A stretch of DNA of 64,000 nt from JAXMDC01 sp046349035 (GCA_046349035.1 JAXMDC010000002.1:186001-250000); one strand, 5' to 3'; shown: positions 50,520 to 59,492, counted from the first letter of the stretch. Numbers and translations: made by a program. Notes: generated by a model from the sequence alone, not told the origin.

Positions 50520-51416
50520 CTAGTCGACGATCGGCCCGGCGCCGGTCCAGCCGCCGATGTCGGGGAGGTCGATCAGGCGCCCGGCACGATCGAGGCCGCC
50601 GGCATCGCCGCCGAGGGTGATGCGGATCCCGCCCATGAAGGTATGCTCGACGAACTTGCCGTTATCGGTTGGGCCGTCGTTGAGGGAACGGAAATCGCGA
50701 CCGCGATAGGCGAAGAAGGCGCCAGTATTCACCCCGGGGATCAGGCCGATCTGGTGGTCGAGGCGGGCGCCCCAGTTGAGCGCGCGACCGGTCTGGTCGT
50801 CGCTGTCCTGTTTGCCGTTAAGGTAGGAAAACTCCGCCTGAATGCTGGTGCCCGGCATGAAGTAGTGCCGCGCGAGGCCGCGCACGAACCACGCCCGGTG
50901 GATGCTCTCCTCCTCGAAGTCGGCATCGAACCAGCCGCCCTGCACCAGGAAAGTCTGCGCCGGACCGCCGAACTGCGCCTCGCCGCCGACGAACCAGGAG
51001 CGCACGACATTGACCTCGACCGAGGTGCGGGCAATGCCGCCGATCACGCCGAACAGCCCGTTGGCGGTGTGCATGTCGACATGGAGGCCGAGCACGTGGA
51101 AATCGTTGATCTCGTCGGCGCCGCGGTTGTTGTTGGTCCGCTCGAACGAGAAGTCGCCCTGTACGGACACGCCGCCTGCGGTCATGTAGTTGGCACGCAG
51201 ATTTCCGCCCCAGTGAGTGAGGTGGTCGTTGTCCGGGTCGACGTTCTCCGTGCCGCTGTTACCGGAGGTGCCGAACCAGCCCTCGGCGACGACCGCCCAA
51301 GGCGAAAGCGCCGACGGCGCCGCCGGCCGGTAGAGCGGATCGGCAGCGGTCGCTGACACCGAGAAGGCCAGGAGGGCCGGAACGGCTACCGCCGCAGTGC
51401 GCAGGACATTATTCAA
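50520..51416 (-). CDS. Exported probable outer-membrane protein of unknown function
   Basis: A 298-residue protein with a signal peptide (VLRTAAVAVPALLAFSVSATAAD). The mature part has alternating aromatic/hydrophobic strands (LRANYMTAGGVSVQGDFSFER, AWFVRGLARHYFMPGTSIQAEFSYLNG, GVNTGAFFAYRGRDF) and a short HTFMGGIRITLGG strand, consistent with a beta-barrel. The tail after it is not a classic aromatic terminus. I chose TTG 51416 because GGGGAG lies 8 nt upstream and the signal peptide follows. It has its own terminator. Confidence 0.7.
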   Translation of the reverse strand: MNNVLRTAAVAVPALLAFSVSATAADPLYRPAAPSALSPWAVVAEGWFGTSGNSGTENVDPDNDHLTHWGGNLRANYMTAGGVSVQGDFSFERTNNNRGADEINDFHVLGLHVDMHTANGLFGVIGGIARTSVEVNVVRSWFVGGEAQFGGPAQTFLVQGGWFDADFEEESIHRAWFVRGLARHYFMPGTSIQAEFSYLNGKQDSDDQTGRALNWGARLDHQIGLIPGVNTGAFFAYRGRDFRSLNDGPTDNGKFVEHTFMGGIRITLGGDAGGLDRAGRLIDLPDIGGWTGAGPIVD

Positions 51417-51598
51417 CGAAGCATCTCCCCTTAAGGCATCGGCCGCGACGAAACTCGCGACGCCCTGACGAGCGCCGAAGATAGTCGGCAATGCCGCTTC
51501 GTGGAACGGCGCCACGGCCCCAAATGGGCGATTGCCGGGGAAGGGTGGCGCCGCCGCAACACGCGGCGCCGCCTCCGCCGCAACCGCTGGGCGAAAGG

Positions 51599-52261
51599 TC
51601 AGCGCCCGAGGATGCTGAAGCCGCCGAAGCCGTTGGCGTTCTTGCGGTCGGTCTCGAACAGCGAACCCTGGTCGAGCCGCAGCCGGAAGCCGGCCTTCAC
51701 CGCGTTGTCGTCGTGCTTCTTGTCGTTCAGCGTCCACTCGCCGTGATTGCCCTGATAGGCGAGGAAGACGCTGACCGGAAGCGTCATCGGCAGCAGCGTC
51801 TCGACGCTGGCGCCCCAGCGGAAGCCGTGGATCGTCGCCGCCTCTTCGCGGATGCCGGTGTAGCCGAGCGAACCGCCGAGCATCAGGTTCTCGCCGAGGA
51901 AGTAGTGCACTTCGCCGTTGAGGAAGGCGCCGTTGACCTGGTTGGGGTCGAAGCGATCGAGCTGGCCGGTATAGCCGCCCTGGAAGGACAGGCTGACGGC
52001 GCCGGTCAGCCACTGCCCCTGCGCGGCGATGCCGCCCGGCTTCGGCTCGCCCATCTCGTTCACCGTCTCCAGCGTTTCCGCCAGATAGGCGTTGGGGTCG
52101 AGTTTGACCTTATGTGCCTTGTAGACGTTGGTCTGCCGACCGAAATCCGTCGCGCCGGCGGGTCCCGCCGCCAGCACCGTCGCCACAATCGCGGCAGCCG
52201 CAATGCCGCAGGCCGCGCCGATTCGCGCAGCCGCCCCCAGACGCGTCTCTACCCCGGTCAA
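51599..52261 (-). CDS. Exported hypothetical protein, barrel-like
   Basis: A 220-residue protein with a long signal sequence (AACGIAAAAIVATVLAAGPAGATD). The mature domain has strand-turn patterns typical of small barrels (WLTGAVSLSFQGGYTGQL, GEVHYFLGENLMLGGSLGYTG, VSVFLAYQGNHGEWTLND). It ends FGGFSILGR, without a C-terminal aromatic. No family is recognised. It lies upstream of the 298-residue envelope gene on the same strand, with 182 nt between. Confidence 0.65.
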   Translation of the reverse strand: MTGVETRLGAAARIGAACGIAAAAIVATVLAAGPAGATDFGRQTNVYKAHKVKLDPNAYLAETLETVNEMGEPKPGGIAAQGQWLTGAVSLSFQGGYTGQLDRFDPNQVNGAFLNGEVHYFLGENLMLGGSLGYTGIREEAATIHGFRWGASVETLLPMTLPVSVFLAYQGNHGEWTLNDKKHDDNAVKAGFRLRLDQGSLFETDRKNANGFGGFSILGR

Positions 52262-52569
52262 GCCCGACTCTCCCGCTAAGGCCCCCCCTAATCAGGCCCG
52301 ATCCGTCTTACGGTTGCGGTTCTACCAAGCGCTCTGGGAGGGAATGCGACATCGCGGCAGGATTCCGGCGATCCGGTGAATTCTGTGGATAACTTGCGGC
52401 AGGAGGGCGGCGAAACCGCAGCGCCGGGCCGGTCGGCGCCCCTGTCCGAGGGTCGGGCTCGACCCGGCTTTCCGGCTGCCCGCTCCGGGCTTTGCGGCAA
52501 CGCCTTGACACATCGCCGCCACTTTCGGATAACCGCATGGTTAGATAACAAAACGGTTATTAAATCGCC

Positions 52570-52980
52570 ATGGCCGTCGCCGCTGCCGTCTCGCCCACGC
52601 CCCTCGATCTCACCTTCGCCGCGCTCGCCGATCCGACGCGCCGCGCCATCCTCGCCCGCCTCGCCCGTGGCGAGGCCTCCGTCGCCGAACTCGCCGAGCC
52701 GTTCGCCATCAGCCAGCCGGCGGTGTCGAAGCACCTCAAGGTGCTGGAGCGCGCCGGCCTCATCGATCGCGGCCGCGACGCGCAGCGCCGCCCGGCCCGC
52801 CTCACCGCCGCGCCGATGGCCGAGGCCAGCGCCTATCTCGACACCTACCGCGCCTTCTGGGCGGCCAACTTCCGCCGCCTCGACGCGTTGCTGGATGAGT
52901 TGAAGGCGGCCGCCGCCGATCCCGGCGCCGCCGGCAAGCGCGCCGGGCGCCGCCCAACCCGCCGGAGGGCAAAGCGATGA
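52570..52980 (+). CDS. ArsR-family transcriptional regulator
   Basis: A 136-residue winged-helix regulator: LADPTRRAILARLARGEASVAELAEPFAISQPAVSKHLKVLERAGLI is canonical, and the RGRDAQRRPARL wing follows. There are no Cys, so no metal or thiol sensing by the usual sites. This SdpR-like type is typically encoded with AHSA1/SRPBCC proteins, as here. The C-terminus is very basic. The stop overlaps the next start (ATGA). Confidence 0.88.
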   Translation: MAVAAAVSPTPLDLTFAALADPTRRAILARLARGEASVAELAEPFAISQPAVSKHLKVLERAGLIDRGRDAQRRPARLTAAPMAEASAYLDTYRAFWAANFRRLDALLDELKAAAADPGAAGKRAGRRPTRRRAKR

Positions 52981-53471
52981 TCGCTCCAGGCGGCAAACTG
53001 ACTGTCACGACGCCCGGGGAGCATGACATCGTCATGGTCCGGCACTTTGCGGCGCCGCGCCAACTGGTGTTCGAGGCCTTCTTCAAGCCCGAACTCGTCC
53101 GCCGCTGGCTGCTCGGCCCGCCCGGCTGGACGATGCCGCATTGTGCGATCGATCTCCGCCCCGGTGGCAGCTACGCCTATCGCTGGCGGAGCGAGGAGAC
53201 GGGCCAGGAGTTCGGCATGGGCGGCACGTTCCATGTCGTCGAGCCGCCCTCGCGGGTTGTCTCCACCGAGCGCTTCGGCGACGGCGAGGCGGGTGTCGTC
53301 CACCTCTTCGAGACTGCCGGCCGCCAGACGCGCATGACGCTCACCATGACCTTCGCCGATCGCGCCGCGCGCGATGCGGCGGTTGCCACCGGCATGGCCG
53401 ACGGTGTCGCCACCAGCTACGACCGCCTCGAGGCGATCTGGTCGGAGGGGACGCCACCGGCCGCCGGCTGA
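52977..53471 (+). CDS. SRPBCC / AHSA1 domain protein (first copy)
   Basis: A 164-residue START-like hydrophobic-pocket protein: AAPRQLVFEAFFKPELVRRWLLGPPGWTMP, DLRPGGSYAYRW, GTFHVVEPPSRVVSTERF and MADGVATSYDRLEAIW. AHSA1-type domains bind lipophilic ligands or act in co-chaperone folds. It is coupled to arsR by a 4-bp overlap and followed by a close paralog. Confidence 0.87.
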   Translation: MIAPGGKLTVTTPGEHDIVMVRHFAAPRQLVFEAFFKPELVRRWLLGPPGWTMPHCAIDLRPGGSYAYRWRSEETGQEFGMGGTFHVVEPPSRVVSTERFGDGEAGVVHLFETAGRQTRMTLTMTFADRAARDAAVATGMADGVATSYDRLEAIWSEGTPPAAG

Positions 53472-53495
53472 CCCTTGGCAGAACAGGACTTCACC

Positions 53496-54011
53496 ATGAT
53501 CCCCCATTCCGGCCTTCTTAAAGTCACCACCAAGGGCGAACGCGAGATCGTCATGACCCGCGTCTTCGACGCGCCCCGCCAGCTCCTTTTCGACGCGCTG
53601 ACCAAGCCCGACCTCGTCCGCCGCTGGCTGCTCGGCCCGGACGGCTGGACCATGCCGGTCTGCGAGATCGACCTCAGGGTCGGCGGCGCCTATCGCTACG
53701 TCTGGGAGAAGGCGGGGAGCGGCGAGCGCATGGGGATGCGCGGCGTCTACAAGGACATCGCCATTCCCGCCCGCATCGTCTCGACCGAACGCTTCGACGA
53801 GCCGTGGTACCCCGGCGATGCCCTCGGCATGATCGTCCTCACCGAGAACAACGGCAAGACCAAGCTGGTGCAGACCGTCGCCTATCAGTCCGCCGCCGCG
53901 CGGGCGATGGTGCTGAAGACGCCGATGGCCGACGGCGTTTCGGCCGGCTACGACCGCCTGGCGGCGCTGCTGGCGGAGATGGCGAAGGGCGGAGCCGACA
54001 AGAAGCGCTGA
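53496..54011 (+). CDS. SRPBCC / AHSA1 domain protein (second copy)
   Basis: A 171-residue paralog of the preceding gene: DAPRQLLFDALTKPDLVRRWLLGPDGWTMP, DLRVGGAYRYVW and MADGVSAGYDRLAALL align closely with it. A tandem duplication with some divergence is evident. I chose ATG 53496 with AGGA about 8 nt upstream; TTG 53475 would add seven residues. It is the third gene of the arsR unit. Confidence 0.87.
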   Translation: MIPHSGLLKVTTKGEREIVMTRVFDAPRQLLFDALTKPDLVRRWLLGPDGWTMPVCEIDLRVGGAYRYVWEKAGSGERMGMRGVYKDIAIPARIVSTERFDEPWYPGDALGMIVLTENNGKTKLVQTVAYQSAAARAMVLKTPMADGVSAGYDRLAALLAEMAKGGADKKR

Positions 54012-54020
54012 GGGCCGCGC

Positions 54021-54338
54021 CTACTCCGCCGCCTGGCGCGGTGACGCGGCGGAGGCCTCCTCGCCGATCCACAGGTCGTAGAGGAATTCGTCCGTGCCCG
54101 CCGCCACCACCATGTAGTGGCAGCCGCCGGCCTCGAAGTAGCGGAGCACCATGTCCGGCCGGTTGTGCGCGGCCGGAAGCGGCGCTTCGCGCAGCGCCGA
54201 GATGTGCTTGGGGTTCTTCAGTGCGGCGTGGAACGACACGCGGAGCTTCACTCGGTCGCCGACGCTGAGCGTCGCCCAGCGGTCGCGCGCGGGTCCGAGC
54301 ATCCAAAGGGCTGGCAGGCTACCGGCTTCGAACCACAC
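54021..54338 (-). CDS. Hypothetical protein
   Basis: A 105-residue soluble protein. The segment DRWATLSVGDRVKLRVSFHAALKNPKHIS and the end GCHYMVVAAGTDEFLYDLWIG look like an ordered small domain, but I know no family. The start is GTG 54338; ATG 54302 (MLGPARDRW) is an alternative. It is convergent with the AHSA1 unit, 9 nt away. Confidence 0.55.
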   Translation of the reverse strand: MWFEAGSLPALWMLGPARDRWATLSVGDRVKLRVSFHAALKNPKHISALREAPLPAAHNRPDMVLRYFEAGGCHYMVVAAGTDEFLYDLWIGEEASAASPRQAAE

Positions 54339-54546
54339 GCGTCCGCCCCCGATCGACCCGCAGCAGCTGCCGCGGGTGATGCCGCCCCCCTTAAACCCGG
54401 CGACGACTCGGCATCATACGGGGAGTCTTCCACCGGCGGTAGGCCGGATCGCCGGCGCGGCCTGCGGCGCACCGGCACATCCACAGGTTGATCGCGCAGC
54501 CGGCACTGCATCCGCGCCGCCGTCCATAACCGGCTCCGACCGCAAA

Positions 54547-54753
54547 TCAGCGGCCGACCCGTGCCGCCAGCCACCAGATCAGCAGCCCGATCAGGAAGAA
54601 GCCGACCCCGAACGGCCCGGCGATCGCCCAGCCGTCGCGCTCGGTCAGCCCGAGGAACAGCGTACAGCCGCCCGAGGTCAGCATCACCAGCAGGCCGAAG
54701 CCGGCAAAGAGGGCGCGGAAGAAGCCGAGCGGGCGGCGGGGCGGTGCGTTCAT
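54547..54753 (-). CDS. Small membrane protein (duplicated C-terminal module)
   Basis: A 68-residue protein with two membrane segments (FRALFAGFGLLVMLTSGGCTLFLGL and GPFGVGFFLIGLLIWWLAARVG). It resembles the last 70 residues of the upstream 236-residue protein (LLILFVGGCGYALTGL and LPFAIGFFLTWLSGRVGR), sharing GGC, PF.(I/V)GFFL and the RVGR end. Function unknown. It lies 12 nt after that gene, so it is cotranscribed. Confidence 0.7.
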   Translation of the reverse strand: MNAPPRRPLGFFRALFAGFGLLVMLTSGGCTLFLGLTERDGWAIAGPFGVGFFLIGLLIWWLAARVGR

Positions 54754-54765
54754 GGCGGTTCCCTC

Positions 54766-55476
54766 TCAGCGTCCAACGCGGCCCGAAAGCCAGGTGAGAA
54801 AGAAGCCGATCGCGAAGGGGAGGGCGACCAGCGCGTATTCCTGCCATCCCAGCGTGTCGAGGCCGCTTCGCGGACCGAAGAGCCCGGTCAAAGCGTAGCC
54901 GCAGCCGCCGACAAAGAGGATGAGGAGGCCGCATGCGATGAACAGCGCACCGATGGCGCGGATTGCGTGGCCGAGCGGCGTCCGCTCCGGCACGGCGAAG
55001 CCGGGCAGGCGGCCGCGCCGTTTTTGCGGCGCCGTGGCGCCGAGGACGAACGCGGCGCCGAAGGCGAACGGCAGCATCACCGCGCTCAGCATTTCCTGGA
55101 AGCCGCCCGAGGTCCCCGCCGCCCACAGGACGAGGCCGGCGCAGCCGAGCATCAGCAGCCCGCCGAAATTGAGCGCGAGGAGGCGGACGAAGCCGAGGCG
55201 GGCGCGCGTCCCGCCGCCGACCGGTGCGTCGCTATGCGGTGAGGGCGGCGGTGCCGCGCCGGTTTGCTCGCGCGCCCGGCGCGCGGCTCGGATCGCCCAA
55301 ACGAGGCGGGCAATCCCGATCGCGGTGATGGCGATGTAGAGCGGCGTCTCGCTGCTCCAGCCGTAGCCGTAGCTCTGCACCAGCTGCCCGCCGCCGAGGA
55401 TGATCAGCGCGACGCCCTGCGCGAAGGGGAGGAGCGGCGGGCGCGGCGGCGGTGGGGGCAGATCTGGGACGGCCAT
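54766..55476 (-). CDS. Integral membrane protein of unknown function
   Basis: A 236-residue protein with about six hydrophobic segments in three pairs. The N-terminus is Pro-rich (PDLPPPPPRPPLLPFAQG). I use ATG 55476; a GTG at 55560 would add 28 residues but has no ribosome-binding site. The C-terminal pair of helices is echoed in the next, 68-residue protein. No family name is known to me. Confidence 0.65.
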   Translation of the reverse strand: MAVPDLPPPPPRPPLLPFAQGVALIILGGGQLVQSYGYGWSSETPLYIAITAIGIARLVWAIRAARRAREQTGAAPPPSPHSDAPVGGGTRARLGFVRLLALNFGGLLMLGCAGLVLWAAGTSGGFQEMLSAVMLPFAFGAAFVLGATAPQKRRGRLPGFAVPERTPLGHAIRAIGALFIACGLLILFVGGCGYALTGLFGPRSGLDTLGWQEYALVALPFAIGFFLTWLSGRVGR

Positions 55477-55572
55477 CGCGGGAGGCCTAAAGCCGGTCAG
55501 GGCGGCGCACAAGCCAGCCAGCGCTCGCGGATCGAAGATGCCGCCGCCGATCGGCGTCACACCGCCGTTCGC

Positions 55573-56136
55573 TTAGCGGGTGACCCCCGCACAGCCCGGC
55601 ACAGGCAGATCGAAGGTATAGGTCTCGCCGTCGTAGGGGATGGAGAGGCGGCCGCTCTTGCAGGGATCGACGCCTGCGCTCTCGAAGTAGAACCACTTCG
55701 TTCCGTCGCCGAAGTGGCCAAGCGCCTGCTTGAAGGCGCCGGTCAGCACGACCGACAGTCCCTGCAGTCTCGGCGGCATGTCGGCGGGAGAAATCGCCTT
55801 GAGTGCCGGCTGGCTCGAGGTGCTCGCGGTCAACGCGGGGATGGTGTCGAAGGTGGCCTCGCCGCCGGGCGAGACATGCATGTGGGCGACGCCGACGATT
55901 ACATACTGGTCGAGGAACTTGCGCGCCGTTTCGTCGGCGTTGGGCGGCATCAAAGGCGAGGCCATCCACATCAGGAGGACGATGTCGTTGGCGGCGCGGC
56001 CGTCGGTGATGATGAGGTAGTCGTTGGCCGCCGCCTGCGGGGTGGTCCGCCACTGGCGCGCCTCGGCGCTCTGGCCTCCGGCCACCGCGAAGAGCATGGC
56101 GGCGAGGCAAAATTGCAGGACGCGGCGAGGATACAT
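55573..56136 (-). CDS. Exported hypothetical protein
   Basis: A 187-residue protein with a signal peptide (VLQFCLAAMLFAVAGGQSAEA). The mature part begins with a hydrophobic strand (NDYLIITDGRAANDIVLLMWMASPLM) and ends with a Cys pair (DPCKSG and VPGCAG) that may form a disulfide. The segment KFLDQYVIVGVAHMHVSPGGEATF holds conserved-looking His residues. No family is recognised. Confidence 0.65.
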   Translation of the reverse strand: MYPRRVLQFCLAAMLFAVAGGQSAEARQWRTTPQAAANDYLIITDGRAANDIVLLMWMASPLMPPNADETARKFLDQYVIVGVAHMHVSPGGEATFDTIPALTASTSSQPALKAISPADMPPRLQGLSVVLTGAFKQALGHFGDGTKWFYFESAGVDPCKSGRLSIPYDGETYTFDLPVPGCAGVTR

Positions 56137-56209
56137 GCGGTCGCTCCCATGGACTTGCGTCGGTTCCGGCGAAAGTAGCAGACCGGTCCGGCTGGCGGCA
56201 GCGTCCGGC

Positions 56210-56590
56210 CTAGCCGCGGTCGGCGCGGCGCACCAGGTAGGAGCCGACCGCGAGGACCGCGACCACGCCGGCGAACCAGACGAACTGGCCGCCTTGCGTT
56301 CGCGGATCGACGACGCAGCCGCCGATCAGCACTGCTGGCGCGCCGACGGCGATGCAGGCGATGCCGAGCCAGCGGAGACCGCGATTGCCGCGCGAAAGCC
56401 GAGGCGCAAACGCCAGGAGCGTCAGCGCTACCCAGGCGCCGATATAGGTGAGCGTCTCGCCGGTAAGGATCGTCGACCGCGGCGTGGTGAGCGCGATGAT
56501 GGCGACGATGCCGGCGGCGCCGAGCACCGCGACCAGCGCGATCGTCACCCAGCGCCCGCTGCCGGGCGGCGTCGGTGCGCCCTCGGCCAT
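56210..56590 (-). CDS. Small integral membrane protein
   Basis: A 126-residue protein with four hydrophobic segments (VTIALVAVLGAAGIVAIIAL, TYIGAWVALTLLAF, GLRWLGIACIAVGAPAVLIGG and FVWFAGVVAVLAVGSYLV). No known domain. It lies 12 nt downstream of the 95-residue membrane gene on the same strand and probably in the same operon. Confidence 0.62.
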   Translation of the reverse strand: MAEGAPTPPGSGRWVTIALVAVLGAAGIVAIIALTTPRSTILTGETLTYIGAWVALTLLAFAPRLSRGNRGLRWLGIACIAVGAPAVLIGGCVVDPRTQGGQFVWFAGVVAVLAVGSYLVRRADRG

Positions 56591-56602
56591 CGGCCCCCCT
56601 CT

Positions 56603-56890
56603 TCAATCGTCCGCGCGACGCCGCTCCCGCCCCGCGACTCGCGACGCCCGGAGGAAACAATAGACGGCGCCGGCGACCGGAGCGATGACCCCGAGACCCC
56701 AGCCCGACCACACCATCGCCGCGCTTTTGCCCTTGGCGGCGGCGGTGGCGACCAGCGTCCCCCCGGTCACCAGCATCAGCGCGGCGATGGCGGCCATGAA
56801 CCAGCCGGCCATCCGGAGATACCCGGCACTCGGTCCGTGCGGCGAAGGGACGAGGCGCCGCCGTTCCGGCAACGGGGCGTGCTCGCTCAT
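56603..56890 (-). CDS. Small membrane protein
   Basis: A 95-residue protein with two hydrophobic segments (MAGWFMAAIAALMLVTGGTLV and GWGLGVIAPVAGAVYCFL) between charged ends. Its ATG overlaps the stop of the upstream 386-residue membrane protein (4 bp). No family is known. Confidence 0.65.
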   Translation of the reverse strand: MSEHAPLPERRRLVPSPHGPSAGYLRMAGWFMAAIAALMLVTGGTLVATAAAKGKSAAMVWSGWGLGVIAPVAGAVYCFLRASRVAGRERRRADD

Positions 56891-58047
56891 CGCGTCGCCG
56901 CCAGCCAGAAGGTGAACCAACTGGCGAGCAGCAGCACCGCCGCCGCGGCCGGGCCGGCAAGCATCGCCGTTTTGAGGTAGCCGATCAGCTCGGCGGCCTT
57001 CGGCAGCGCCGTCACCGCCTCCGGCAACGTGCCAGCCGCAACTGTCAGCACGGCGGCGCCAACCGCTCCGAGCACGCCCGCCACCGCTGTGAGAATAAAC
57101 AGGCCGCCAACGGCGTAGAGGAAGACACCGACCAAGCGCCGCGCCGGCGGTCCGTCGACGCTTGCCATCGCTTCTCCCGCCGGCAGCAGCGTCCGCCGGC
57201 CGGCAGTGAGCGCCAGCAGGAGCACGATCAGCGCCGCCAGCGCCGCGCCGGCATAAGCGCCGAGCGCCATCGGCAGGAGGCCGGCGGGGAGGCGGACTGC
57301 CTTGCCGGCGACCGGCAGGGTCGCCATCACCGCCGCTGCCAGCGCCAGCGCCATCGCGCCGAAGCTGGCGACGGTCATGCGAAGCGGCCGCATCGGCTCG
57401 CGGAGCACCGGCGCCTTGCGGCTCGCCATCCACCAGACGAGCAGGCCGAGCGCGAAGAGCGCGGCGATCGCCGGTTGGAGAAGCGCGACCGGTCCCGCGA
57501 AGTCGCCGGGGACGAACAGCGCCGGCGGCCCGCCGCCGCCGAGGGGAAGGGGGACGCCGCCGCCGGCAAGGACCAGGCTCATCGCGCCGGAGGCCAGCAT
57601 GACGGCGATGGCGGCCTGGGCGAGCGTGCGCCGGCCGGCACCGATCGGCCGGAGCGCCGGCCGCGCCGCGGCGAGCGCCAGGAACGCGCCGAGCCCGAAC
57701 GGCACCGCCGCAAACCGCCAGGCGGCAAGCGCACCGGCGATGCCGCCCGGCATCGCCCCGAGCAACGTCACTGCCAGCGCCAGCAGCATCAGCAATTGGC
57801 CGAGCGCCAGCAGGGCGCGGCGGGCGAGGGGCCGCCGGGTCGGCGTTGCCGCGACAGGGGGAGGCGCGGGCGCCGCCGGCACCTCGGAGACGGCACGCGG
57901 CGTGGGGTCGGCCGGAAGCGTCCCGGCCAGCGCATCGACGGCCGGCTCGACCGACACGGCATCGGGCATCGCGGCGGGAGTGCCCTCCGGACGCCCCGGC
58001 GCGCCTCCCGCCGTCTCAGCCTTGCCCGCTTCGTTCGCTTCGCCCAT
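56887..58047 (-). CDS. Polytopic membrane protein of unknown function
   Basis: A 386-residue protein: an acidic, Pro/Ala-rich N-terminal 70 residues, then about eight hydrophobic segments with Ala/Gly-rich helices, loops with GGGVPLPLGGGGPPALF, and a C-terminal pair. No transporter signature is visible. I use ATG 58047 (MGEANEAG); the frame is open further upstream but runs into the LysE gene region. It heads a unit with the 95- and 126-residue membrane proteins. Confidence 0.6.
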   Translation of the reverse strand: MGEANEAGKAETAGGAPGRPEGTPAAMPDAVSVEPAVDALAGTLPADPTPRAVSEVPAAPAPPPVAATPTRRPLARRALLALGQLLMLLALAVTLLGAMPGGIAGALAAWRFAAVPFGLGAFLALAAARPALRPIGAGRRTLAQAAIAVMLASGAMSLVLAGGGVPLPLGGGGPPALFVPGDFAGPVALLQPAIAALFALGLLVWWMASRKAPVLREPMRPLRMTVASFGAMALALAAAVMATLPVAGKAVRLPAGLLPMALGAYAGAALAALIVLLLALTAGRRTLLPAGEAMASVDGPPARRLVGVFLYAVGGLFILTAVAGVLGAVGAAVLTVAAGTLPEAVTALPKAAELIGYLKTAMLAGPAAAAVLLLASWFTFWLAATR

Positions 58048-58063
58048 CGCGCCCGCTCGATAC

Positions 58064-58687
58064 CTAGCGCCCGACGATCTCGACGACAGCCGGAATCGTC
58101 GAGGCGCAAAGGACCGCCGCCATAGCATAATTGAGCCAACGCGCGGCACCGGAGCCGGCAAGAAGCGCACGGAGCGCCGTACCGAAGGCGGTCCAGGCAA
58201 GGACGGCCGGCACGCAGACTGCGGCGAAGACGAGGGCCATCACGGCGATGCTCTCCGGCCGCGCCGGGGCCGGCGCGAAAGCCGAGATCGCGCCGATCAG
58301 CATCGTCCAGCCCTTGGGGTTCACCCACTGGAAGGCGGCGGCGCCGAGAAAGCTCATCGGCCGCCGTGGCGCCTTGCCCTCGCCGCCCGAGCCGCCCCCT
58401 GCCGCGCTTCCCCGGGCGATCTGCCAGGCGAGCCAGAGGAGGTAGAGTGTGCCGGCAATGCGGAGCACCGCGGCAAGCTGCGGCACCAGCGAGAACACCG
58501 CGCCGATGCCGAGGCCGACCGCCAGCACCATCGCCCCGAAGCCGAGGACGACGCCAGCCATGTGCGGCAGCGTCCGCGCAATGCCGAAGCTGATGCCGGA
58601 GGCGAGCAGCATCATGTTGTTCGGCCCCGGCGTGATCGCCGCCACGAAGGCGTAGGCGGTGAGGGCGAGGAGCGTTTCGACCGGCAT
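58064..58687 (-). CDS. LysE/RhtB family amino-acid exporter
   Basis: A 207-residue exporter with six hydrophobic segments. The diagnostic TPGPNNMMLLASGISFG follows the first helix, and FQWVNPKGWTMLIGAISAF opens the second half, as in the LysE superfamily. It should export an amino acid or related metabolite. A Gly/Ser-rich cytoplasmic loop (AAGGGSGGEGKAPRR) separates the halves. It lies 17 nt before the start of the following membrane gene on the same strand. Confidence 0.87.
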   Translation of the reverse strand: MPVETLLALTAYAFVAAITPGPNNMMLLASGISFGIARTLPHMAGVVLGFGAMVLAVGLGIGAVFSLVPQLAAVLRIAGTLYLLWLAWQIARGSAAGGGSGGEGKAPRRPMSFLGAAAFQWVNPKGWTMLIGAISAFAPAPARPESIAVMALVFAAVCVPAVLAWTAFGTALRALLAGSGAARWLNYAMAAVLCASTIPAVVEIVGR

Positions 58688-58695
58688 CGGCGACC

Positions 58696-59175
58696 CTAGA
58701 CGCCGGCGCCCGGTCGCGCGGCGGGCAGGCGGATGCGCGTCGCGCCGAACCAGACGAGGAGGCCGCTGAGATAACCGAGGGCGATCATGCCATGCGCTTC
58801 GAGCGCCCAGGCCGCGGCATCGAAGGCGACGCCCTGCGCCGCGAGCAGCGCCTCGGCGGCGAGCCAGGGGGCAGAGCCCTGCCAGGCGAGCCGCGCCGCG
58901 TACCAGAGCGCGCCGAGCATGACGAGAATGCCTGCATAGCCGCCGACGCGGCGGAGCGGGCTGAGCGGCAAGGCCGGCGCCCGCCACGCGGCGAGGGCGA
59001 CGGCGAGGCCGAACCCGACTGCCGGCGCCGTCAGCGCCCAGCTCCGCGCCGCGCCGAGCGCGCCGCCGGAGATCGCCTCGGCGAAAGTTGCCGCAAGGCC
59101 GAGCCCCGCCGCCGCCAGGCCGGCATAGGCGCGCGCGCGGCTGCCGGGCGGGAGAGGGTTGGGCGGGATGCGCAT
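58696..59175 (-). CDS. Integral membrane protein of unknown function
   Basis: A 159-residue protein with about four hydrophobic, Ala-rich segments. It ends with a helix (MIALGYLSGLLVWFGATRI) and a basic tail. No motif that I can name. It is 8 nt upstream of the LysE gene on the same strand and probably cotranscribed. Confidence 0.62.
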   Translation of the reverse strand: MRIPPNPLPPGSRARAYAGLAAAGLGLAATFAEAISGGALGAARSWALTAPAVGFGLAVALAAWRAPALPLSPLRRVGGYAGILVMLGALWYAARLAWQGSAPWLAAEALLAAQGVAFDAAAWALEAHGMIALGYLSGLLVWFGATRIRLPAARPGAGV

Positions 59176-59222
59176 CGCGACGCGGTTCTAGCAGAGAGCG
59201 GCCGCCGCGGCGTCGAGTTAGC

Positions 59223-59492
59223 CTATCCGTCCCGCGGCGGCGGGACCGGAGGGATGACAATAGTTTCGCCAGAGGGGGGAGCGGTCGACACGGTTGTGGC
59301 CCGCGAGCGGGTCTCGGCCATCGGCCGGATCGTCAGACCCTCTGGTGGAGGCGCCTGCGGATAGGCGGTCGGCTCTTCGTCGTCATCGCGCTTTGGCCGA
59401 GTGTCGATCTCGCCGTCACCGCTGACAAACGCACCGAGGACGAAGAGCACCAAGAGGGTGACTCCCACGATGCCCGCGATACCAACCCCCAT
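59223..59492 (-). CDS. Small membrane-anchored hypothetical protein
   Basis: An 89-residue protein: one N-terminal membrane segment (GIAGIVGVTLLVLFVLGAFV) followed by an acidic and Pro-rich hydrophilic tail (DTRPKRDDDEEPTAYP, PPSGETIVIPPVPPP). The ribosome-binding site before ATG 59492 is poor and the frame is open upstream to 59792, so the start is uncertain. Confidence 0.45.
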   Translation of the reverse strand: MGVGIAGIVGVTLLVLFVLGAFVSGDGEIDTRPKRDDDEEPTAYPQAPPPEGLTIRPMAETRSRATTVSTAPPSGETIVIPPVPPPRDG

